From Streptomyces flaveolus (lineage in GTDB: Bacteria; Actinomycetota; Actinomycetes; Streptomycetales; Streptomycetaceae), in contig NZ_JNWV01000006.1 in NCBI RefSeq assembly GCF_000716535.1, positions 124,001 to 188,000 on the forward strand: a stretch of DNA of 64,000 nt. The letters are read 5' to 3'. Each line of letters begins with the position of its first letter. The stretch's first letter is position 1. Below are positions 31,299-38,036 of the stretch, piece by piece. Under the pieces are notes generated by a model that made no database searches, had not been told where the DNA came from, and worked only from the letters and a program-made list of their open reading frames with translations. The position numbers were made by a program, and so were the translations under genes.

Positions 31299-32146
31299 CG
31301 CTCCTCCTCCTTCCGCCAGCCCCGGACCGCCGCCCGGTAGGCGGCCTCGTCCGCGCCGAGGAACCGTGCGGCGAACTCCGGCCAGGGCGTGGTCGCGTAC
31401 CGCCGCTGGAACTCCTCGTCCCTGCCGTACTCCGGTGCGCAGGAGGTGAAGTGCGCGCCGTTCGGCGCCTCCACCACACCGGTCACCGCCAGCCGCTTGA
31501 GCAGCAGCGACTGCGGGGCCGCCACCTTGGCCAACTCGGCCGTGTCCACGATCCGTTCGCAGGAGACGTAGGCCGCGTCCGCCGCCTCGCAGAACAGGTC
31601 GTCGAAGTACGGGTCCGGGCCGAGGTACTGTCCGTTGCCCAGCCGGTCGGCGCGGTTGACGTGCACCAGGGCCGCGTCCAGCCGCAGCGCGGGCATGGCC
31701 ACGAGCGTCTCCCCGTCCGCGTACGGAGACGTCACCGTCCTGAGGTCCGGGTCGACCCGCATGACGTCCGAGCCGAGTCCCGCCCGCACCGGCAGGAACG
31801 GCAGACGCTGCGCCGCAGCCCGCAGCCCGCACTGGAACATCCCCTCGTCGACCTCCCTCAGCGCGAAGCCGCCGCGCTCGCGCGCCGCCCGGTAGTGCGG
31901 TTCCAGCGGGATGGAGTCCAGGGTGACGAAGGCGGTGACCAGCTTGCGGATCCGGCCGGCGGCGGCCAGCATGCCGACGTCCGGGCCGCCGTACGAGACG
32001 ACCGTCAGATCGCCGATGTCCGACCGCAGCAGCGCCCGGACCAGCGCCATCGGCTTGCGGCGGGAACCCCAGCCGCCGATGCCGAGGGTCATGCCGCTCG
32101 CCAGCCGGGAGACCACCTCCTCGGCGGTCATCGTCTTGTCGCCCAT
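31295..32146 (-). CDS. ipdA: CoA-transferase-like hydrolase alpha subunit IpdA
   Basis: A 283-residue alpha partner of IpdB. It begins with a class I CoA-transferase helix (TAEEVVSRLASGMTLGIGGW), then SRRKPMALVRALL and VVSYGGPDVGML. E101 in REVDEGMFQCGLRA sits where I recall the catalytic Glu105 of mycobacterial IpdA. FTSCAPEYGRDEEFQRRY and PEFAARFL are near the C-terminus. It follows echA20 with no gap (TAG then ATG) and overlaps ipdB. Ordinary 3-oxoacid CoA-transfer is the alternative, less likely given its neighbours. Confidence 0.87.
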   Translation of the reverse strand: MGDKTMTAEEVVSRLASGMTLGIGGWGSRRKPMALVRALLRSDIGDLTVVSYGGPDVGMLAAAGRIRKLVTAFVTLDSIPLEPHYRAARERGGFALREVDEGMFQCGLRAAAQRLPFLPVRAGLGSDVMRVDPDLRTVTSPYADGETLVAMPALRLDAALVHVNRADRLGNGQYLGPDPYFDDLFCEAADAAYVSCERIVDTAELAKVAAPQSLLLKRLAVTGVVEAPNGAHFTSCAPEYGRDEEFQRRYATTPWPEFAARFLGADEAAYRAAVRGWRKEEER

Positions 32147-32908
32147 CTACACCCCCTTCTTCCCGGAGTCCCCGGACTTTCCGAACGTGTCGCGGACCCG
32201 GTCGGCCAGGCCGCTGAGGTTGGCCTCGAACGTGAAGCCCTGTTCGAAGCGGTAGCTGCGGCGCACGTCGACCGGATCGATGCCGTTGATGGCCGCCTTG
32301 GCCATGCGCAGCAGCCGTCCGTCCTTGCCGGCGATCTCCCGGGCCGGCTCCAGCGCGGCCCCCGCCAGTTCCGCGCGCGGCACCACCCGCCAGACCGAGC
32401 CATGTCCGTGCAGTTCGGCGGCGCTCGCCGTGCGCCCGGTGTAGTACAGGGCGCGCATCAGGTGCTGTGGGACCAGCCGGGCCAGATGGGTCGCCGCGCC
32501 CAGGGCACCCCGGTCCAGCTCGGGCAGCCCGAAGACGGCGTCCTCGCTCGCCACCACCGCGTCCGCGGTGCCGACCAGGCCGATCCCACCGCCCAGGCAG
32601 AAGCCCTGCACCGCCGCGACGACCGGTGTCTCGCACTCGTAGACCGCCGCGAAGGCCTCCGCGCAGCCCTGGTTCGCGCCGATCAACGCCTCCTGCCCTG
32701 CCGCCTGTATCTCCTTGATGTCCACGCCCGCGTTGAACCCCCGCCCCTCGGCGGTCAGGACCACGCACCGGATCTCCGGGTCCCGGCCGGCCGCGCGCAC
32801 GGCACCGGCCAGGTCGAACCAGCCGCGCACCGGCAGCGCGTTGACCGGCGGGTAGTCGACGGTGACTACGGAAATCCCCTTTTCCGGGGACGAACGGGAG
32901 ACACCCAT
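32147..32908 (-). CDS. echA20: Enoyl-CoA hydratase/crotonase EchA20-like
   Basis: A 253-residue crotonase-fold protein. Characteristic stretches are VVTVDYPPVNALPVRGWFDL, AEGRGFNAGVDIKEIQ (oxyanion hole 1), GFCLGGGIGLVGTADAVVAS (oxyanion hole 2) and LPELDRGALGAATHLARLVP, all resembling mycobacterial EchA20 as I recall it. EchA20 opens the C ring of a HIP-derived CoA ester. I prefer the ATG at 32908 because the longer start at 32938 overlaps the KstR2-type operator and lacks a ribosome site. It is the first gene of the minus-strand unit echA20-ipdA-ipdB-ipdC. Confidence 0.87.
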   Translation of the reverse strand: MGVSRSSPEKGISVVTVDYPPVNALPVRGWFDLAGAVRAAGRDPEIRCVVLTAEGRGFNAGVDIKEIQAAGQEALIGANQGCAEAFAAVYECETPVVAAVQGFCLGGGIGLVGTADAVVASEDAVFGLPELDRGALGAATHLARLVPQHLMRALYYTGRTASAAELHGHGSVWRVVPRAELAGAALEPAREIAGKDGRLLRMAKAAINGIDPVDVRRSYRFEQGFTFEANLSGLADRVRDTFGKSGDSGKKGV

Positions 32909-32927
32909 GGGCGCATCAGCTACCTTT

Positions 32928-32945
32928 CCACCAAACATTTGTTAG
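32928..32945. promoter_or_regulatory. KstR2-type operator 2
   Basis: CCACCAAACATTTGTTAG, whose complement matches operator 1 at 16 of 18 positions. The core ACCAAACATTTGTT fits AnCAAGnnCTTGnT with two mismatches. It lies between divergent echA20 and the SDR at 32994 and probably controls both. Confidence 0.68.
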
Positions 32946-32992
32946 GTACGAGGCTTCGAAGCTAGCAGTGGTCACGGACAAGCGGGAGGCCC

Positions 32993-33034
32993 TGTGGACA
33001 ACCGCGCTGCTGTGGACAACGGCCCTGTGGACAA
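32993..33034 (-). promoter_or_regulatory. Three perfect TTGTCCACA boxes (DnaA-box consensus)
   Basis: TGTGGACAA, the complement of the Streptomyces DnaA-box consensus TTGTCCACA, occurs exactly at 32993-33001, 33011-33019 and 33026-33034. They lie at the very start of the SDR coding region, where they encode VDN repeats. Whether DnaA binds here is unknown. Confidence 0.5.
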
Positions 33035-33863
33035 CGGTTCTGCAGGCGACGCCCCTGTAGGTAACGGTCGTCCAGGCGACGGCTCTGAGCGCACCTCACT
33101 GCGCGACAGCACCGTGGTGGTCACCGGCGGCACCCGGGGGGTGGGCACGGGGATCGCCCGGGCCTTCGCCGAGGCGGGCGCCCGGGTGCTGGCCTGCGCC
33201 CGCAGACCGCCCGAACAGCCCTGCGACGGGGTCGAGTTCGTACCCCTCGACCTGCGCGACCCGCCCGCCGTCCGGGCCTTCTTCGCCGGACTGCCCCGGC
33301 TGGACGTGCTCGTCAACAACGCCGGCGGCACCCCGTACCGGCACCTGGCCGACGCCGACGCCGAACGGCACGCCAAGGTCATCGAGCTGAACCTGGTCAC
33401 CCCGCTGACCGCGTCCCTCGCCGCCTACGACCACCTCAGGCGCGCCAGGGGCTCCATCGTGATGGTCGGCAGCGTCAGCGGGAACCGGCCCTCGCCGGGC
33501 TCCGCCGCCTACGGCGCGGCCAAGGCCGGGCTCGCGAACCTGGCCGCCTCCATGGCCGTGGAGTGGGCGCCGGAGATCCGCGTCAACACCCTGGTCGTCG
33601 GCATGGTCCACACCGACCTTGCCCCGCTGCACTACGGCGGCCCCGACGGCGTCGCCGCCGTCTCGCGCACCGTCCCGCTGGGCCGGCTGGCCCTCCCCGC
33701 CGACGTCGGTGCCGCCGCCGTCTTCCTCGCCTCCGACGCCGCCGCCTACATCAGCGGGGCGAGCCTGCATGTGCACGGCGGCGGGGAACGGCCGGCCTTC
33801 CTGGAACGCCGCCGCCCCTCATGTCCCCGACGCGTCGATCCAAGGGAAAGAGAGCTGAGATGA
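32994..33863 (+). CDS. Short-chain dehydrogenase (Rv3549c-like position)
   Basis: A 289-residue SDR with an unusual 35-residue N-terminal extension made of VDN/GDx repeats (MDNRAAVDNGPVDNG). The Rossmann domain follows: TVVVTGGTRGVGTGIARAF, NNAGGTP, and the catalytic VGSVSGNRPSPGSAAYGAAKAG. The GTG start at 32994 is supported by GGGAGG at 32984-32989; a start closer to the Rossmann fold is possible but has no better site. In the mycobacterial regulon two SDRs of poorly known role (Rv3549c, Rv3548c) sit beside echA20, as here. It overlaps the next SDR by 4 nt. Confidence 0.82.
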   Translation: MDNRAAVDNGPVDNGSAGDAPVGNGRPGDGSERTSLRDSTVVVTGGTRGVGTGIARAFAEAGARVLACARRPPEQPCDGVEFVPLDLRDPPAVRAFFAGLPRLDVLVNNAGGTPYRHLADADAERHAKVIELNLVTPLTASLAAYDHLRRARGSIVMVGSVSGNRPSPGSAAYGAAKAGLANLAASMAVEWAPEIRVNTLVVGMVHTDLAPLHYGGPDGVAAVSRTVPLGRLALPADVGAAAVFLASDAAAYISGASLHVHGGGERPAFLERRRPSCPRRVDPRERELR

Positions 33864-34765
33864 GCGGAATCTGTGCGGACCGGGTCGTCGTCGTCACCGG
33901 GGCGGGCCGGGGGCTCGGCCGCGCCCACGCCCTGGCGTTCGCCGCCGAGGGCGCCCGGGTCGTCGTCAACGATCTGGGTGTCGCCCTCGACGGCGCCCCG
34001 GACGCCGGGCGGCCGGCGGGCGCCGTCGTGGCCGAGATCCGGGCGGCGGGCGGTGACGCGGTCGCCCACGGCGCCGACATCGCCACCGGTGAGGGCGCGG
34101 CCGGCCTGATCCGCACGGCCGTCGAGACGTACGGCCGGCTCGACACGCTCGTCAGCAACGCCGGTTTCCTGCGCGACCGGATGCTGGTCAACCTCGGCGA
34201 GGACGACTGGGACGCCGTGATCCGCGTCCATCTCAAGGGCCACTTCCTGCCGTTGAGGCACGCGGCCGCGCACTGGCGGGCCGAGACCAAGGCCGGGCGG
34301 ACCCCGGTGGCCCGGGTCGTGCACACCGGCAGCGGGGCCGGCCTGCTGGGCTCGGTCGGGCAGGGCAACTACAGCGCCGCCAAGGCCGGGATCGTCGGGC
34401 TCACCCTGGTCGCGGCGGCCGAACTGGCCCGCTACGGCGTCCAGGTCAACGCCGTGGCACCGGCCGCCCGCACCCGCATGACGGAACGTGCCTTCGCCGC
34501 GACCATGGCGGCCCCGGCCGCCGGTTTCGACGCCATGGCCCCCGAGAACGTCTCCCCGCTCGTCGTCTGGCTCGGCTCGGCCGGGAGCGCGGGTGTGACC
34601 GGCCGCGTGTTCGAGACCGAGGGCGGTCGGATCACCGTCATGGAGGGCTGGCGCCCCGGCCCCACCGCCGACAAGGGTGCGCGCTGGACACCGGCGGAGG
34701 CGGGGGAGGCGGCTCGGAAGCTGCTGGCGGAGGCGGAGCCGCCGGGGCGGGTGTACGGGGCGTAG
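33860..34765 (+). CDS. Short-chain dehydrogenase (Rv3548c-like position)
   Basis: A 301-residue SDR of the group with a long insertion after the cofactor strand: VVVVTGAGRGLGRAHALAFAAEGARVVVND (quoted across its length), then DLGVALDGAPDAGRPAGAVV. NAGFLRDRMLVNLGEDDWD and GSGAGLLGSVGQGNYSAAKAG carry the active site. The C-terminal extension (TVMEGWRPGPTADKG) resembles the 17-beta-HSD4-type SDR family. The ATG at 33860 overlaps the previous stop, so the two SDRs are coupled. Steroid-ring or side-chain hydroxyacyl oxidation is likely; the substrate is not known. Confidence 0.82.
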   Translation: MSGICADRVVVVTGAGRGLGRAHALAFAAEGARVVVNDLGVALDGAPDAGRPAGAVVAEIRAAGGDAVAHGADIATGEGAAGLIRTAVETYGRLDTLVSNAGFLRDRMLVNLGEDDWDAVIRVHLKGHFLPLRHAAAHWRAETKAGRTPVARVVHTGSGAGLLGSVGQGNYSAAKAGIVGLTLVAAAELARYGVQVNAVAPAARTRMTERAFAATMAAPAAGFDAMAPENVSPLVVWLGSAGSAGVTGRVFETEGGRITVMEGWRPGPTADKGARWTPAEAGEAARKLLAEAEPPGRVYGA

Positions 34766-34819
34766 GGGCCCCGCCCGCGCCTCCCACCCGGTGGCGTGCG
34801 GGCCGGGCGGCGCGACGGC

Positions 34820-35311
34820 CTACGAGCCGGGCCGCGCGACGGCCTGTGAGCTGAGCCGCGCCGCCGCCTCCCGCTGCCGCTCCGCCATCACCGTCAGGAA
34901 GCGCACCACCGTCTCCAGCTCCTCCGTGCTGAACTCCTCGCACGCCGCCACGATGTCGCGCGCCCAGTCCTCGAAGAAGACGGCGAGTTCGCCGATCTTC
35001 TCCTGGTTCAGTTCGACCAGCACCCGGCGCTTGTCCGTCGGGTGGGCGACCCGCCGGGCGAAGCCCTTGGTCTCCAGGCGGTCGACGAGGCCGGTGACGG
35101 ATGCGGGGGCCAGACCGGTCAGCCGGGCCAGGTCCTTCGCGGTGAGCGGGCCGTGCCGCTCCAGCAGATCGAGGGTCTTCTCCTCCGTGGCGTTCAGGCC
35201 CTGCTTCGCGGCGATCGCCGAATGAAACATCACGGTGACGCCGCTGTGGACGCGGCCCACCTCCATCAGGCGCCGGAGCGTCTCGTCCCGCTTCTCGTCT
35301 CCCTCGGTCAT
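34820..35311 (-). CDS. MarR-family transcriptional regulator
   Basis: A 163-residue winged-helix repressor: LNATEEKTLDLLERHGPLTA, recognition helix DLARLTGLAPASVTGLVDRLE, and wing GFARRVAHPTDKRRVLVELN. It is divergent from a DHA2 drug-efflux gene with 115 nt between starts. That spacer holds two palindromic sites with a shared core TTCGTTCGG(C/T)CGAAC. Classical MarR-type control, with repression of both genes lifted by an efflux substrate, is expected. Confidence 0.88.
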   Translation of the reverse strand: MTEGDEKRDETLRRLMEVGRVHSGVTVMFHSAIAAKQGLNATEEKTLDLLERHGPLTAKDLARLTGLAPASVTGLVDRLETKGFARRVAHPTDKRRVLVELNQEKIGELAVFFEDWARDIVAACEEFSTEELETVVRFLTVMAERQREAAARLSSQAVARPGS

Positions 35312-35328
35312 GGACTCAGACTAGCAAG

Positions 35329-35348
35329 TAGTTCGTTCGGTCGAACTA
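35329..35348. promoter_or_regulatory. MarR operator site 1
   Basis: TAGTTCG-6 nt-CGAACTA, a perfect 7-bp inverted repeat 18 nt upstream of the marR start codon, positioned for autoregulation. Confidence 0.65.
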
Positions 35349-35382
35349 AGTACTTGCGGGGGCAGGCGTATCGGTGCAACTC

Positions 35383-35402
35383 TTTCGTTCGGCCGAACGA
35401 AA
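35383..35402. promoter_or_regulatory. MarR operator site 2
   Basis: TTTCGTTCGGCCGAACGAAA is a perfect 20-bp palindrome 25 nt upstream of the MFS start. It shares the core TTCGTTCGG(C/T)CGAAC with site 1. Confidence 0.68.
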
Positions 35403-35426
35403 TAACCCGAGCCGAGGGGGACACCC

Positions 35427-36866
35427 ATGTCCACGACCGCCACCGCACACCCGCCGACCGCCGCGGAACCCCACCCTCGCCGCTGGGCCGCCGCCGTCGT
35501 GATGATGATCGCGGCCCTGATGGACCTGCTGGACACCACGATCGTCAACGTCGCGGTCCCGTCCATCAGCCGCGACCTGCACGCCTCGGCGAGCGACTTG
35601 CAATGGGTCGTCTCCGCCTACCTGCTGGGCTTCGCGGCGGCCCTGATCGTCTCCGGCCACCTCGGTGACCGCGTCGGCCGCCGGCCGCTCTTCCTCGCCG
35701 GTACGGCGGGCTTCGGGCTGGCGAGCCTGGCGTGCGGCATCGCCCAGTCACCGGGGCAGCTGATCGCCGCCCGGGCCGTCCAAGGCGTCCTGGCGGCCGT
35801 GCTCGTGCCGCAGGTGATCGGCTCGTTCCGCACCCTGTTCCACGGCAAGGAGCGCGGGGCCGCCTTCGGAATGTACGGCGCCGTAGCCGGCTTCGCCTCG
35901 GCCGTCGGGCTGCTGCTCGGCGGGGTGCTCACCGACGCCGATCTGTTCGGCTGGGGGTGGCGCTCGGTGTTCCTGGTCAACGTGCCGGTCGCGGTGGCGA
36001 CGTTCGTGGGCGGGCTCGTCCTGGTGCCGACCACACGCGAACGGTCGGCGGGGCGGCCGGACGCCCTCGGCAGTCTCCTCCTGGCCGGCGGACTGGTCGC
36101 GATCGTGCTGCCGCTGGTGCAGGGCCGGGAGAACGGCTGGCCGCTGTGGGGCTGGATCTGCCTCGCGGCGGGCGCGGCGACCGTGGCCGGGCTCGGCGTG
36201 TACGAGGCCCGGCGGCACCGGCCGGGCACGGTGCCGCTGCTGCCCGCGCGCGCGTTCGCTCTCCCCGCGTTCTCCGTGGGCGTGCTCGTCCAGCTGCTCT
36301 TCTCCCTCGGCATGCAGGGCTTCTTCCTGGTCTTCGCGGTCTGGCTGCAGGGCGGCGAGGGGTACACCCCGCTCCAGGCCGGGGTGGTCACCGTCGCGTT
36401 CTCGGCCGGCGGGTTCCTGACCGCGCCCGTCGCGGACGGGCTCGCCGTGAAGTACGGGCGGCTGGTGCTCGGCGCCGGGGCGCTGCTGATGGCCGGTGGG
36501 TTCGGCTGGGTGTGGGCCGCGATCGACGACGCGCCGGCGGTCCACGCGGGCGCGTGGCCGCTGGTACCGGGGCTGGTGCTCGCTGGGGCCGGGCTCGGGT
36601 TCCTGGTGGTGCCCTTGGTGAACGTGGTGCTGTCGGCGGTGCCGGGGGAGCTGGCCGGGGGAGCGTCCGGGATCTTCTCCACGGCTCAGCAGTTCGGGGG
36701 CGCGCTGGGGGCGGCCGTGATCGGCACGGTGTTCTTCGGAGCCGTGGGGGAGGGGTTCGGCGGGGCGCTCGACGGGGCGATGCCGTGGGTCGTCGGGATG
36801 TTCGTGGGGTGCGGCGTGCTGTGCGCGGCGCTTCCGCGGCGGGCGGTGTCGGAACACGCGGGCTGA
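35427..36866 (+). CDS. MFS drug transporter, DHA2 (EmrB/QacA) family
   Basis: A 479-residue proton-driven exporter with about 14 membrane helices. DHA2 signatures are LMDLLDTTIVNVAVPSISRDL in helix 1, LQWVVSAYLLGFAAALIVSGHLGDRVGRRPLFL (helix 2 and motif A), and GVLTDADLFGWGWRSVFLVNVPV. ATG at 35427 has GAGGGGG just upstream. It is controlled by the divergent MarR protein. The exported compound cannot be told from sequence. Confidence 0.9.
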   Translation: MSTTATAHPPTAAEPHPRRWAAAVVMMIAALMDLLDTTIVNVAVPSISRDLHASASDLQWVVSAYLLGFAAALIVSGHLGDRVGRRPLFLAGTAGFGLASLACGIAQSPGQLIAARAVQGVLAAVLVPQVIGSFRTLFHGKERGAAFGMYGAVAGFASAVGLLLGGVLTDADLFGWGWRSVFLVNVPVAVATFVGGLVLVPTTRERSAGRPDALGSLLLAGGLVAIVLPLVQGRENGWPLWGWICLAAGAATVAGLGVYEARRHRPGTVPLLPARAFALPAFSVGVLVQLLFSLGMQGFFLVFAVWLQGGEGYTPLQAGVVTVAFSAGGFLTAPVADGLAVKYGRLVLGAGALLMAGGFGWVWAAIDDAPAVHAGAWPLVPGLVLAGAGLGFLVVPLVNVVLSAVPGELAGGASGIFSTAQQFGGALGAAVIGTVFFGAVGEGFGGALDGAMPWVVGMFVGCGVLCAALPRRAVSEHAG

Positions 36867-36913
36867 CAGGGCGTTCATGGGGCAAAGGGGTACGGCGGTG
36901 AAGGGCGCTGAAG

Positions 36914-37795
36914 CTACGTGTCGCACTCCAGCACCGTCCGGCACAACCCGCACCGCGCCCGTACCCGCCCCCGCACCGGCACCCTGATCCGTTGGTGGCA
37001 GGTCGGACACGGGAAGGTCACCCCGAGGTGGCCGCCGCTGTCGGGGGCGAAGGAGTACGGGGCCGTCGGCGGGGCGCCGGAGACGTGCCGGCGGTCGTGG
37101 GCGTAGCGGCGGCGGCCCGCCCAGCCGGCCCCGGTCAGCGGCGGCTGCTGCTCGTCCTGGCGGGCCCGGGCCATCCCCTTGACGTAGGCGGTGTAGGCCT
37201 GGGGGCTGGTGAACCACACCGACGGGTCCTCCTGGAACAGCAGGGCCCGCTTGGCCAGGACGTAACCGAACTCCTCCGGGGTGAGATAGCCGAGTTTCTG
37301 CGACGAGACCCCGTCCTCCCGGTAGGCGTCCAGCAGCAGCCAGCCCGCGCCGAGGTAGGTCGTCGCCGTGTCCGTCAGGATCTCGTTCTCCGCCGTGGTG
37401 GGGAAGGCGAGATCCAGGCGGTGCAGGTAGACGTGCGCCACCTCGTGGGCGAGCGCGGCGCCGATGTCCCTGCGGTGGGTGCGGAACCGGTCGTTCAGCT
37501 CGACGAAGTACTCGGGGCCCGCCGCCAGTTCGACGTTCGCCGCGTGGGTCATCTCCCGGAAGCCGACGATCAGCCGCGCGTCCGGCAGCCGGAAGTGCCG
37601 CACGATCTCCCGGGCCACGCGCTGCGCACCCAGATGCAGGTCGTCGGTGTCGCAGAAGGCCACGTCGGCCGGGGCCACGCTGGCCGAGAACGTCTCGATG
37701 GTGTCGCGGGACAGGCGCCGGTACAGCGCGGTGATGGCGGCCCGCACCGTCTCCAGGTGCGGGTAGCCGTGCTGGACCGGTCCGCCGTTCGCCAC
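36914..37795 (-). CDS. HExxH putative metalloprotease with C-terminal zinc ribbon
   Basis: A 293-residue soluble protein. The zinc-protease motif is HEVAHVYLH near residue 127, followed by AENEILTDTATTYLGAG, which may provide the third ligand as in gluzincins. A linker then leads to a C-terminal treble of cysteines, CPTCHQRIRVPVRGRVRARC with GLC and ECDT, a zinc-ribbon-like element. No signal peptide or membrane segment is seen, so it should act in the cytoplasm. The GTG at 37795 is used as start. I do not recognise a characterised homologue. Proteolytic activity is inferred from the motif only. Confidence 0.65.
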   Translation of the reverse strand: MANGGPVQHGYPHLETVRAAITALYRRLSRDTIETFSASVAPADVAFCDTDDLHLGAQRVAREIVRHFRLPDARLIVGFREMTHAANVELAAGPEYFVELNDRFRTHRRDIGAALAHEVAHVYLHRLDLAFPTTAENEILTDTATTYLGAGWLLLDAYREDGVSSQKLGYLTPEEFGYVLAKRALLFQEDPSVWFTSPQAYTAYVKGMARARQDEQQPPLTGAGWAGRRRYAHDRRHVSGAPPTAPYSFAPDSGGHLGVTFPCPTCHQRIRVPVRGRVRARCGLCRTVLECDT

Positions 37796-38036
37796 GTCGG
37801 CACCCCCTGAAGACGCCGGAACTCCTCATCCACTGTAGGCGGGACGGCAGCGCGGGAAGGGCGCCGTCGGGTCGCTCGCCATGCGGACGGCAGGGGGGAA
37901 GGGGCCCCAGCGGGGCCCCGGGCGGCAGGTGGTAAGGGTGTCGTTGGGCGAGCCGTCACCGGGCGGCAGGTGGCAAGGGCGGGGTTGGACGGCCGGCACC
38001 CGAGCGCCAGGCAGGAAGGCCCCGTGGGCGTCGGCG

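Noticed and set aside
32908..32938. Longer EchA20 start at 32938
   Set aside because: It overlaps the proposed operator, lacks a ribosome site and adds residues not present in the family.
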